In this document: piece after piece, positions 32,964-42,959 of the stretch | Numbering within the stretch: the stretch's first letter is position 1 | Layout of the letters: each line of letters opens with the position of its first letter | DNA from: Meconema thalassinum | Lineage: Eukaryota; Arthropoda; Insecta; Orthoptera; Tettigoniidae | Length of the DNA: 64,000 bases | Direction of reading: 5' to 3' | Assembly: GCA_946902985.2 (NCBI GenBank) | Contig: OX336388.2 | Location: 287,224,526-287,288,525, forward strand | The notes under the pieces: model-generated | Seen by the model: the letters and a program-made list of their open reading frames with translations, nothing else | What the model was told of the DNA's origin: nothing | Databases searched by the model: none | Made by a program: the position numbers and the translations under genes

Positions 32964-33666
32964 GTGCAGGCAGTGATATATCTGTATTTGGTTACCTTGA
33001 TGTTCTTTGCGATTGTGGTGAAAGGTTGAACTAGATTGCTAGTTTTTGGAAGTAAAATGGTTAACGCAGGTTGGAGCGTTTGTGTGGTTGTAAGTTGAAC
33101 TAGTGGAATAGGAGTCCTTACTCTTAAAAATTCCAGAGATAGAGAGAGAGACAATGAGAGTTAAACAAACAAAAAAGAGGGGAGGTTAGAGGTTATTGGC
33201 GAGAATAAAGAAGAGCGATTGTATGAAACATTGTATGGAAGATAAACGTGAAGGAAGTTATAGATTGAATTATTCTGTCTTCTTTATTGCATCCTAATGG
33301 TTATATGACGACAGTTTCTAAAAAACAATTGTTCTAAGAAGTGAAACCAGAATAAAATGAGAATTTTTGTGCGAAACTGGAAATTGTATCTTGTTGTGGC
33401 GGAATTATTGATACAATTTATATTTTCATCCCTTGGTACTATAAAATAGTAAGTAGCATTACGATGAATTGTGGTTATGTTACTGCGCACATTAATATAC
33501 CTTGTTTACTGTAGTGTCCTGGTTGGTGTCGGAGACACGCCACACCTGGAAATAAGAGTATTCTCGTGAGGCATAATAAAATATTTTCATAGTAAATTAC
33601 ATATGAAATGGCGCCCTCCCGGATTTTATCTTCTTAGAGATAGCTATCAATCTTAAAAACATTACA
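32964..33666 (-). repeat. LTR-like repeat L, copy 1
   Basis: 703 bases on the minus strand, starting TGTAATGTTTT and ending CCTGCA, match 54500-55206 on the plus strand. TG...CA ends, a length near 700 and an AATAAA signal in the second half suggest an LTR. No matching target duplication was found. Confidence 0.5.
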
Positions 33667-34183
33667 ACGTTTCTAGACAACTGCCTGACACTATGTCAAG
33701 GTTTGTGATGAAAGAAATGCAAGATTGAGACGATTTGGACGATTTTGGCACAAAACGCACCTTCTAACTCCTTCTGGTTCAGGAGCTTGAGTGTTTTGTC
33801 GGATGAGCTTAGCGTATTATATAATAATGTAGATAGTTCGCACAGCCACCATCTTGAATGTATTGAGAGTCTGTTCTTTTGTCATACAGGGCCACATAAT
33901 ATTACGACATTACATTGTCTCTAATTTTCGTCACTGATGCGCCTAAGTGTTCAGACATTTATTTTAATTTTTATGTTCCATTTTGTTATCAGTTATCACG
34001 TTGGCAACAGAGGGTCCTATCTGAATGCCAGGTGTTGTGAACATAAATTAAGGAGTATAATGCTTGCATCATTCGCACATAGTTCGAATCTACAGGCGTT
34101 AGGGTACGAGGCTACGGATTCCACCGAGATAAGTAGCCATATAGGCCTACACACTAGAAATCAAGTGCAACCTCTAATATTTT
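33667..34183. other. No recognisable gene
   Basis: A short phrase GCACAGCCACCATCTTGAATG near 33840 recalls the interior of repeat R1. Otherwise nothing is recognised. Confidence 0.35.
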
Positions 34184-34385
34184 TAGCCTATTTTCATTTA
34201 TGAAAACATAGGCTTATGAGATCACCTTTAGTCCGTGTGTCTGTCTGTGTGTGCGTGTGTGTGTGTGTGAGGATTTTTGTGTGTCCCCCATAATAACTTC
34301 TAAACGGCTGGAGCGAATTCAATGAAACTCAGTAAGTTCATAGCACTATTCCGGGCGAACTCGATCGTGCCCCTTCAAATGTTCT
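34184..34385 (-). repeat. Repeat R1, partial inverted copy
   Basis: The end AGCCTATTTTCATTTATG, a (GT)n run at 34240-34270 and CTTCTAAACGGCTGGAGCG are the inverse of the R1 tail. The other end is missing. Confidence 0.55.
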
Positions 34386-34483
34386 TACGTCTCACCAATC
34401 CAACAAGGCGGCTGTGTGAATTTTTCAACAGCATTCAATATCCCCGAAACTAATACGGATAACATCCTGGAATACTGTACAGT

Positions 34484-34560
34484 GTACTGGATGGGGGCTT
34501 CATTCAATCCATTCCCTGACCCGGTCGGAGACTGGAAGCAGGCTGTGGATTTACATATTA
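34484..34560 (+). repeat. SINE S3 3' fragment
   Basis: GATGGGGGCTTCATTC and CGGAGACTGGAAGCAGGCTG match the full S3 copy at 27503-27845. Confidence 0.75.
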
Positions 34561-34579
34561 TCCATCTGTGAAGTAGGTT

Positions 34580-35042
34580 AGCGCATGACGTCACACAGAG
34601 GAATGCTATGGGTGGAGCTTGGCAGCCCAGCCGTTGCGGGAGTTGGTTGAACCGAAGGTCGCGCCTCATTGGCCAGTCAGCCGAGTCACTCCTGTGCGCA
34701 CACTACGTGTTTTCACACTGGCACGTCGCATATTGCTTGGATGGAGTGTAGTGTTATTTGCACAAGGAGAAGTCAGTTAAAAGGTGCCTTCGATAGTTCC
34801 GTAGACGTTTTCCCGGTTCTACCATCAATACGTGCGTGTAACAACTCGTTCACAAGTGGAGTAGTGCTTATAGGGTTACCACATAGAAAAGAATGTTTCA
34901 TTGCGCATGCGCATCAAAGTGGGGGAGAGTGTTTCCAGCTGTCTTCTCTCTCCTCTGCTAGTCTTTCTTCTGCGCATGTGCGTCGAGTAGGGGAAGTGTC
35001 TCTATCTCTTTCTCGCTGCTACTGGTTTCCTTGTCGTTGTCG
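34580..35042 (+). promoter_or_regulatory. Promoter-like region with CRE and NRF1-type sites
   Basis: A GC- and CpG-richer block carries a CRE (TGACGTCA, 34586-34593), a CCAAT-type ATTGG (34668-34672), a palindromic NRF1-type site TGCGCATGCGCA (34902-34913) and a second TGCGCATGTGCG (34971-34982). It ends directly before an ATG exon with a splice donor. No TATA box is seen. The combination is typical of broadly expressed animal genes. A 128-codon frame at 34669-35055 overlaps it and is more likely leader sequence. Confidence 0.55.
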
Positions 35043-35096
35043 ATGGACCTTGTGAAGTCGTGTATGGAGGGGGAAGATCTTCAGCAGCAACTTACG
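35043..35096 (+). CDS. Candidate first coding exon of a host gene
   Basis: ATG opens an 18-codon segment MDLVKSCMEGEDLQQQLT that ends exactly at ACG|GTGAGT, a strong animal 5' splice site in phase 0. The acidic short first exon recalls first exons of insect zinc-finger genes, but that is only an impression. No downstream exon was found within the window. The reading rests on the donor, the ATG and the promoter-like DNA upstream. Confidence 0.45.
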
Positions 35097-35647
35097 GTGA
35101 GTCCCGCCTCCAACACTCTTGTCTACGTGGTACCCCTATAGTAATGTTTCTCTTATAATGTACAGAACTACTACTATTACCCATTTAAGATTTGATTGCC
35201 GCTGAGCGTGGCTGCACCGGTGTTTGTTGTTTGTTGTAGTAGAAGCCCCGTGGGGCGAAGCCGATGAGAGAGTTTATTCTGCACATAAGTCAAGCAGCAT
35301 TGAGCGTCACAGGAGCTCATGTTACCACGGACAGTTAAACGATGACTGAGGCTACTGGAGCTGAGTCATATCCTACTCGCGCAACTGTACCTGACAACCA
35401 AGGAGGGTGACGTGTGATGTCAAGTAAACAGAGAATAGTTGCCATCTCGACCGCCGGCAATCAATACGTGAAAGGGCAATACGTCATTGCGTCAACAATC
35501 AACACTTCTAATCAAGCGAAACTTATCACACGACATAGCGTAGTCGCTTGGGGGATTCCCACGAACGGCGACCAAAAGTGTATTTTAAGTGTACCCCTTA
35601 TTATTCCCGTTTTTCTGCGGGGTGGGGGATGAGATGCGATGAATGTA
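35097..35647 (+). other. Possible first intron, no other feature
   Basis: This begins with the donor GTGAGT. A fragment of SINE S2 3' end (ATTATTCCCG...GGGATGAGATG) lies at about 35600-35637. The 72-codon frame at 35414-35632 has no known motif. Confidence 0.35.
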
Positions 35648-36166
35648 GTTGGTTGGTTCCTCAGTTTAGGGGCTGCGACAACGCGGTCATGTAGCCCCGT
35701 GTACATTGGGTGTGTGTCAAATCTCTCTGATAACCGGTGTTAATTGTGATGACTGTATTAGTGTGTGTTATCTGTTTTTTTTAATTCAAAGAAGGACTGT
35801 AAACTTTTGAATTTTTCAAATAGATCCTACTTTTGACACCAAACGCCACCGTCAACGACTACTGGTTCAGAACTTAGCTACCAGACGCCACCGCAGTTGG
35901 CTCTTGGCAACGAACGTAGGAACCTAAGAGTGTTGTTTACATTCTTTACCTATACAATTTAGCTTCACACAGGTGTAATTAGTGGAAGGTCCTTTAACAT
36001 GCCATAAATCTATGACATGGACCGTCGGCTTTACTTCCCCTCCAACGGAAGGCATACTGAGGGATTTTTAACGCTCTTAACAAATCCGACGACTTAGGCC
36101 GGATTTGAACCCGCTATCTTGGGCATAGAAGCTCAGCTTGCTAACGACTACGCGACCGAAGCCGCC
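35648..36166 (-). repeat. SINE S1, copy 2
   Basis: The minus strand reads the tRNA-like head from 36166 down, then GGGGAAGTAAAGCCGACGG and the long tail ending GGGGCTGCGACAACGCGG at the left. Structure and length match copy 1. Confidence 0.8.
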
Positions 36167-36184
36167 AAACGAATGTATCTGTGA

Positions 36185-36475
36185 TGTGCGGTTTATTCCG
36201 CCGCATGCCCTTCTTGACGCCAAGCTCATGGGAGGAGTTAATGAGAGATGAAATGAATGAAGACAAATGAAACTGGGAAAGGATGTGGAAGGAAACGGCT
36301 GTGGCCTGTCAGAAGGTACCGTCCCAGCATTTTCCTGGAGTTGAAAATGGGAAACCACGGAAGACTATTTCAAGGATAATAATCAATGCTGGTGGTTGAA
36401 CCCATGTCTACCGAGTCCGGTGAGAGCTTGGCACCATGGCCTAGCACTGCGCGTTAGCGAGCAGAGCTACCGCTG
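36185..36475 (-). repeat. SINE S2, copy
   Basis: On the minus strand a degenerate tRNA-like head (GGTTCAACCACC) precedes GTGGTTTCCCATTTTCAACT, CTGGGACGGTACCTTCTG and CATTTCATCTCTCATTAACT. It adjoins the S1 copy to its left. The copy at 53163-53480 is the closest match. Confidence 0.75.
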
Positions 36476-36549
36476 TTGGTGACATGGCACCAGAAGTGCG
36501 AAGTCTTAATTAAACTCCCCGTGTAACAATATTAGATAAGCAATTTCAT

Positions 36550-36820
36550 TTCAAGCTAGCCACAGTGGGTGAGTTGTTATCGTGCCGGACTACCAAACCC
36601 CAGCATGCCGGTTCGCTCCTGGCCGTAGTAAGTGATTCTTGTAAGGCGACAAAAATCACGGTACGCCTGTCGTACGGTGTTGGCATGTTATAGAACCCAT
36701 TTGAATTCAGTAGGCCGTGTTCATAATTGCAAAATTAATCTGGGGATTTTCTTCCAACACAAAAAGTTCCTCACTTCTCCACTAGAAAGTGCTATAGTGT
36801 CAAGGAGCTTAGATATCTAA
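36550..36820 (+). repeat. tRNA-like SINE, family S5
   Basis: GTGGGTGAGTTGTTATCGTGC and CCGGTTCGCTCCTGGCC read as A- and B-box regions. The rest (AAGGCGACAAAAATCACGG) follows as body. No second copy was recognised. Confidence 0.45.
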
Positions 36821-36934
36821 CCTACTTGACTTCCATAGCGCTCCAAGGAGCGATAATTTTCGACATGCAAGCAGGCCTCTGCGTGTCAATTAACAAGGCC
36901 GTAGGATATTATTATCGGTATTATTATATTATTT

Positions 36935-37055
36935 GATGAGTGCGTCAGGCCGCGGCAGCCGGCACAGTTCATATCCTCGCCGCTAGATGGGGGCTTCATT
37001 CATTCCATTCCTGACCCAGTCGGAGACTGGAAGCAGGCTGTGGATTTTCCATTTA
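36935..37055 (+). repeat. SINE S3 3' fragment
   Basis: GGCAGCCGGCACAGTTC, CCTCGCCGCTAGATGGGGGC and GGAAGCAGGCTGTGG match the S3 body. Confidence 0.75.
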
Positions 37056-37370
37056 TTATTATATTATTTCAACTGTTCTCTGAATTACGATCTCACAGGA
37101 ATTACAACTCGCATAGAGCCATCTGAAATGTCACTAATCTTGTATCGAATGCTAAGGTCACATTGTCCTACCTTCATGCTGCATTTTCCCCAGAGCCTTA
37201 TTTCACTGGATATTTCCTCGGTCTGATAAGTCCACTGAAGATAACTTACCTGCAAAGAGAGAAAAGACAAGGATGTCAATGCTAGCAACTGACCAGCAAT
37301 ACAAGAGTTATGCAGTATCAATACAAATCAAACGGAATACCACAGCATTCAACAATATATACTGTATATA
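37056..37370. other. No recognisable gene
   Basis: Two overlapping frames (36987-37226 and 37085-37321) carry no motif. Confidence 0.4.
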
Positions 37371-37372
37371 AA

Positions 37373-38233
37373 AGGTGCGTTCAAAAAGTAACGAGCCGGA
37401 GGCATAATTACAGAAACCAGTACCTGTATGTTAGAAGTATTGGCCCTGGCAGTTGAGGCACTTGTCCCACTGTGACACGAGGCGGTGAATGGCTGTCCCA
37501 TAAAACTCCCTGGGCTGCGATGTGAACCAGTTCCGCACGTACAGCTGGACGTCGGCGTCCGAGGTGAACCGTTGGCCCCGCAGAGCCCTTTTCAGGGCAC
37601 CAAACATGGCGTAATCACAGGGAGAGAGGTCTGGACTCTATGGAGGGTGACCGAGAACCTCCCATTTGAATTTCTGCAGGAGTGCCGCGACTGTGTTGGC
37701 CGTATGAGGTCGTGCATTGTCGTGGAGCGACCACGGCGGCTATGGCGTTCACTGTCACTCGCTGGTCCTGGGTAATGAGTGCATCAACCAGCTGGACGTT
37801 GTCATCGGTAATGCAGGGGGGTGCCCCAGATCGGGCATCATCGGCTAACGACACCCTTCCTTCCCTGAAGCGCTTGTGCCACGCTTTGACCCTTGCAAGG
37901 GACATGCAGTGTTCGCCGTACACTTGTGACATTCGGCGATGAATGCCCTTTCCCCATACTCCTTCCCCAGTCAGAAACCAAACAACACCTCTTAGCTCTT
38001 CGGCTGACGCCTCCATGTCAGTGTTTGCAATGCGACTGGCAGCGTTGGACGATTGATGCATGCTGCTGCTCGATTTGTATCGTCACGTGATTTGCACGTT
38101 TGCCCTCTAGCGACGGGCTGTGACCTTCCACGCTCTGGTCGGAAGCACACCTCGTTACACACGCCACGATTAGCCGATGTCGTCACCGGTTTGCGCATTC
38201 CAGCCTCCGGCTCGTTACTTTCTGAACGCACCT
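37373..38233 (-). mobile_element. Mariner-like element, internally deleted
   Basis: The ends are inverted repeats of about 30 bases: AGGTGCGTTCAAAAAGTAAC on the left and its inverse with one change on the right. TA follows the right end, but the left flank is AA. Length is 0.86 kb against about 1.3 kb for full members. On the minus strand the N-terminal DNA-binding part is joined to the last third of the transposase; the middle is missing, with the junction near 37730. Confidence 0.8.
37615..38061 (-). pseudogene. Mariner transposase, N-terminal HTH plus broken C-part
   Basis: Residues 24-115 carry the first helix-turn-helix region of mariner transposase: GIHRRMSQVYGEHCMSLARV, WHKRFREGRVSLADDARSG and a second region LITQDQRVTVNAIAAV. 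The first catalytic Asp is deleted. In other frames further down lie HDNARPH (second Asp) and, after a stop, SPDLSPCDYAMF (third Asp of the D-D-34-D triad), then the usual C-terminus to about 37440. A full protein has about 345 residues; this cannot act, though the HTH part could bind the ends. Confidence 0.8.
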
Positions 38234-38239
38234 TATACT

Positions 38240-39349
38240 AGCAGGAGTACCCATTCTTCGGACGGTCTTCGGTATTAATAACCAAAGCTACTCTTGCAAT
38301 GGTTAGGGGCTTGGAACCTATTTGTCGACAAGGAAAAATGATTAGTTAAAATGTGCTCTCAAACTAAATTTACCTAACGTGTACTTCCTGGCGTGAAAAT
38401 GAAATTGAAAACCTCGTAGACGAAACGCAATACACGGCACATAAAACCTGACCCTCACCGTTATGTCAAATCCACAGGAAGACCTCTTTAATAAATTATA
38501 AAGGCTTGTGGTGCATGAAAATTCAGGTTTATTAGACTCCAATGGCCCAAATTCCTAAAAACCATAGGAATACAATTTTAATTCAAGAATTTTTGAAAAT
38601 AATGATGCTGTTTGGAGATATAATAGATATAATAGACCTTATGTACGACATATCGCACGTGTAAATTGCGTGAAAAAAATATTAGGATAGCGCGTTATAT
38701 ATATATATATGAATTTTACAGCTTAATTTGGTTCCGTGATAACCTTATAGCCATTTGCAAATTTTCACACTAATGTATTCAATGGACCTGCATTGCGTCT
38801 TACAGAAATAAATGGACACCTGAGATTCAGTTGCCATGGTTATCAGCTTTCATTCTTTCATTAGTTTATTAAATGAAATTAGTTTTCTGGGAATATCTCA
38901 AAAAACTGTTGGTCTTAGGGCCTTAAAATGTGGTTGTTAGGGCCCTCGAGTTTGGCTTCTCACATTGAGGGGCTGAAGATAAGCTTTGCCTCACCTTCTA
39001 CGCCTATTTCAGCATGTATTTTAAGAGGGTAGGCCCCCTTTTATGAGAGGTACGGAGAAGAGTTACATCAATGAAGAGTGTCGTGTCTCTGTACCAAATA
39101 TTACGTTGATCCACCCAGCCGTTCTCGAGTTATAAGGGAACACAAACTTGTCCACAGACAGACAAAAAAATTATATTCGCACGCATCCGTCATAAAACAG
39201 TCTGAAACGCGTTAATAACGCAAATTTCCGTGAAAATTCAGAAAAAAATAGACAAACTTTCAATTTTATATACATAGGGATATTATAGATATTTCGTATG
39301 ACAAACACAGGATACAGTTATCTTATCTTATATATTCTTATATTCTTAT
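38240..39349. other. Repeat-like AT-rich region without a gene
   Basis: An (AT)n run stands at 38697-38710. The phrases TCTGGGAATATCTCAAAAAAC and GTTAGGGCCCTCGAG around 38890-38950 resemble the tandem unit at 42960-44300, so this may be an old relative. No coding is seen. Confidence 0.4.
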
Positions 39350-40820
39350 ATATATAAAGGAATGTCTGTGTGTTCGTCTTTTATGCGTTCATAAACCATT
39401 CATCCGATTGCGATAAAATTTTGGTGAGTTGTTGTAAACACTTCCGGGATGATCATAGGCATAGTTAATCAATTTCACAATAGATAGCGCGCGAGTAGTT
39501 TAAACAAATGCGTAATGGCGATGCGCTCATATACAATTCGTCCGATTGCGATCAAATTTTGGTGAGTTGTTGTGCACAGTCCCGGAAAAGTAATAGGCGT
39601 ATTAAATCCAATTTACAATAGATGGAGCGTGAGTAGCTTCAACAAAATGGCGTGCGTTTGTTTCAAGAAAGTCCCACATGCGTTCATATACCATTCACCC
39701 CAATGCGATGAAACTTGGGTGAGATGTTGTATACACTCAGGTAAGGTCTCTGGCTTAGTAAATCCACTTAACAATAGGTAGCGCACGAGTAGATTCAACA
39801 AATGAGCGACGACACGCAAAGCGTTTCAACAATGTCCCGTATGCGTTCGTATACTATTCGTCCGATTGCATGAGATGTTGTGTACACTCCAGGGATGATT
39901 TCTGGCTTATTAAATCCATGTTAAATAGGTAGCGCACAAGTAGATTAAATAAATGAGCGACGACGCACGAAGTATTTCAACAAAGTCCCGTATGCGTTCA
40001 TATACCATCTGTCCGATAGCGATGAAACGTGGGTGAGATGTTGTGTACACTTCAGGGAAGATTTCTAGCTTAGTAAATCCATGTTAAAATAGGTAGCGCA
40101 CGAATGGATTCAACAAATGAGCGACGACGCGCGAAGTGTTTCGACAAAGACCCGTATGCGTTCATATACAATTGTCCAATAGAGATGAAACTTTGGTGAG
40201 TTGTTGTTTACACTCCAGGGAAGGTTTCAGCCTTAGTAAATCCATTTTACAATAGCCAGCGCACGAGTAGATTCAACATATCAGCGAAGATGCGCGATAG
40301 CGATGAAACTTGGGTGTGATGTTGTGTACACTTCCGGACAGGTTTCTGGCTTAGTAAATCCACTTTACAATAGGTAGCGCGAGTAGATTCAACAAATGAG
40401 CGACGGCACGTGATTCGTTTTATAAAAGTCCCGTATGCGGTCATATGCCATTCATCCGATTGCGATGAAACTTTAGTGAATTGTTGTGTACACCCGAGGA
40501 AATGTTTCTGACTTAGTAAATCCATTTTAGAATAGGTAGCGTACGAGTAGATTCAACAAATGGGTGACGGCGCTCTAATCATTTCAGCAGTCCCGTATGC
40601 GTTCATATACCATTCATTTCATTGCGATGTAACTTTCGTGAGTTGTTGATCACGCTCCCGTGAATGTTTCTGAGATAGTAAATTATTTTTTTATAATAGT
40701 TTAGAGGTGGTTAACGGAAAAAGAAGAAAATATTGGGAATCCAAAGGCACTGCAACTAACAAAGTCAAAACCCCAACACTTTCTTTGATTGGCATTGCAA
40801 CGCATGCCGGGTACAGCTAG
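39350..40820 (+). mobile_element. Helitron-like element with nine-unit tandem array
   Basis: It opens TATATATAAAGGAATGTCTG and ends GCATGCCGGGTACAGCTAG followed by T. The interior from 39390 to 40690 is a tandem array of nine diverged units spaced 119-164 bases. Each has CCGATTGCGATGAAACTT, GTTGTGTACACT, GGTAGCGCACGAGTAGATT and CAACAAATGAGCGAC. No protein is coded. The 3' CTAG-T fits a Helitron, but the 5' TC end is not pinned down. Confidence 0.5.
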
Positions 40821-40835
40821 TATATATATACAATA

Positions 40836-40982
40836 CTAGCAGGTACCCGCGTCTTCGCCCGCGATCAAGACAATGGGGACGATGCATTATTGCTGATAAT
40901 TGGTCTATTCTATTACAGCAATCGCGGCTATAGGTGTGTCCATTCTAATACTGAATATTCTGATACATACAGTATATTGATA
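40836..40982 (-). mobile_element. Helitron-like 3' end, minus strand
   Basis: On the minus strand the sequence runs GCGGGCGAAGACGC (a short stem-loop), GGGTACCTG, then CTAG (40836-40839) followed by T. It faces the previous element tail to tail with only 15 bases between. The other end was not found, so the left limit of its body is uncertain. Confidence 0.45.
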
Positions 40983-40985
40983 TGA

Positions 40986-41390
40986 TCAGCAAAGTGGGAA
41001 TTTTATCGAGTTGTGAACGTCTGCAGGGTGCGACCGGGTCGGTTCACTGCGCGGTCCGGAACTTTCCGCGCCAGGAGTGGAGCGCGCTGATGGGCTGCCA
41101 GTACCAAGAGGAGTGCAATGCTCAGCCAATGGTTTGATGTTAGTTGACCTGAGGACGGGATGCCAGATTTTGTTCACCCGTTCGCTCTCTTCTTTCCGGT
41201 TGAAATTGTTAGGGTGTTTGAAAATTTCAATAGCCTCTCGCTGCAACCTCGCGTGGTAGTGGACGGTGCTGGATAGCACACTATATATAGCGGTGGCAGA
41301 CAAGCGCAACTTCAGTCTACCTCTGACCATCGGGAAGAAAAGACCCTTGAGAATGGCGAACGCAGTCTTCGCTGAAACGTCGGGAAACAA
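40986..41390 (-). pseudogene. Penelope-like element fragment
   Basis: In the 134-residue frame, residues 45-78 read HYHARLQREAIEIFKHPNNF then NRKEESERVNKIWHPVL. This resembles the segment that follows the GIY-YIG nuclease in Penelope-like retroelements (…RE-x-IEI-x-KH-x-NNFNR…W-x-P-x-L). The nuclease core itself and the reverse transcriptase are missing, and upstream residues are only weakly similar. I judge it a dead fragment; a different retroelement class is possible. Confidence 0.5.
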
Positions 41391-41462
41391 CAGCCCTACT
41401 GGACCACGGCCTAACAGCCCGGATAATCACTTTTTAGATTCTAACGCCGGCCGTGAAAGCCT

Positions 41463-41720
41463 AAGTTTTTAAAATTTTGTGTTTCCAAAAAACAAAGTTG
41501 TTATTATTTTTGTAAGGTAACTTTTCCTCGGCTCGGGATGGCTTTAAAATGTAGTTCTTGGTCGCGTTGTAATCCTTATACATCAAAACGGTATGCTGTA
41601 TGATTGTGAAATACGTAAATTAATTCACTTATTGTATATCGGTTTGTATTTGTACGGAGAATTAAGACATGGTTCACCAGTTAGCCGCTCCGGTGAAAGC
41701 AGTACATCATTGCCAAGATG
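41463..41720 (+). repeat. Repeat R2, left arm of palindrome
   Basis: This matches 30755-31010 in direct sense and is followed, after about 10 bases, by the inverse arm 41730-42330. Confidence 0.7.
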
Positions 41721-41729
41721 GGCTACATC

Positions 41730-42330
41730 ACGCGTCATGCCGCGTCTCGCTCGGAAGTGATGGGCTCCATATCAGCAACGCTGTATAGCATTTCCCGGAG
41801 CGGCTAGCTGGTGAACCATGTCTTAATTCTCCGTACAAATACAAACCGATATATAAAAAGTGAATTAATTTACCTATTTCACAGTCATTCAGCATAACTT
41901 TTTGATGTATAAGGATTACAACGCAACCAAGAACTAAATTTTCCAACGACCCCGAGCCGAGGAAGAGTTACCTTACAAAAATGATAACAAAATTTCGTTC
42001 TTGAGCACATAAAATTTTGAAATTAATAAACCAGTTATACAACATTCCAATGTATATTGTGTTAAAATTTGGATTCGATGTGATGACGGGTTTGTGAGAT
42101 AATAATTCTTAAATGTGACGCATGGTTGAAACACGCTTAAAAAGGGGCACGTTTTGTGTTTCAACTGCGATAAAAAATATTAAAATATAAATTAAAAATT
42201 CCAAACCTACATGTACTAACGTAAAATCGAACGACGAAAATGATGATGTCATTGGATTTTATGAAGGTCTATTGGTTACTTCACAAACAACCTTCAAATT
42301 CGAGTGCACATAACAATTTGATCGACAGTA
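41730..42330 (-). repeat. Repeat R2, right arm of palindrome
   Basis: This is a near full-length R2 copy on the minus strand, with the same left part as 30452-30750. Together with the left arm it makes an imperfect palindrome of about 250 bases per arm. Confidence 0.7.
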
Positions 42331-42332
42331 AG

Positions 42333-42535
42333 CTTGCTATTCCTGGGTGTCATAATATGTGTCCTACCCTCCTATCTCTTCTCTTCATTAGCAGTCGCCA
42401 GAAACATCTCTCCTCTCCCACTCGTCTTAATACCCCTTCATTTGTTACCCTATCTACCCATCTGATCATCATTCTCCTGTATCACCACATTTCAAAAGCT
42501 TCAATTCTCCTCTTTTCTGCTGCACCATTAGTCCA
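42333..42535 (-). repeat. Non-LTR RT tail fragment
   Basis: On the minus strand GTGCAGCAGAAAAGAGGAGAA and following bases match the region of 5095-5295 (the same reverse transcriptase family), ending AATAGCAAGCTTACTG. Confidence 0.7.
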
Positions 42536-42959
42536 TTAGTACAACTCAGCAACTTTTGTAGGTTTAAGCCGTGCCTTGTGCGGGGATTCAATGGCCGTGA
42601 AAGACAAAATAACAACTTTATTGAAATAAGTTTGACCAATTCCTCAGCAAGAGTAATTAAGAAACAATAATAGTTAACGTGACAGCCGGTAGAAAACGAC
42701 ACATTCGACTGTGAATATACGTTGCAGATCATGGTTAAAAACGAAAAAGAGCAGATCAAAATTGGCAAACAAAAATATTCAGTTAAGAAAATTCAAATTT
42801 ATAAAGAAAATGAAAGCATACCGTGCAAAATAGAAAGTATCTTAACATTGTAAATTCGAGTAAACTTCTGAAAGCTCGCTTACAACAACCAGCTGAAAGA
42901 GTATAAAATTAGACTCAAAAATCACGATCGTATCCGAGCCCCAAAAGCAAACCTCTATA
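42536..42959. other. No recognisable gene
   Basis: I see nothing beyond short frames. Confidence 0.4.

Noticed and set aside
34669..35055. 128-codon plus-strand frame
   Set aside because: It overlaps the promoter-like region; composition is that of a GC-rich leader, and a better ATG with splice donor follows at 35043.
39390..40690. CRISPR-like array
   Set aside because: Unit spacing varies from 119 to 164 bases and the whole unit is repeated with drift; there are no spacers.
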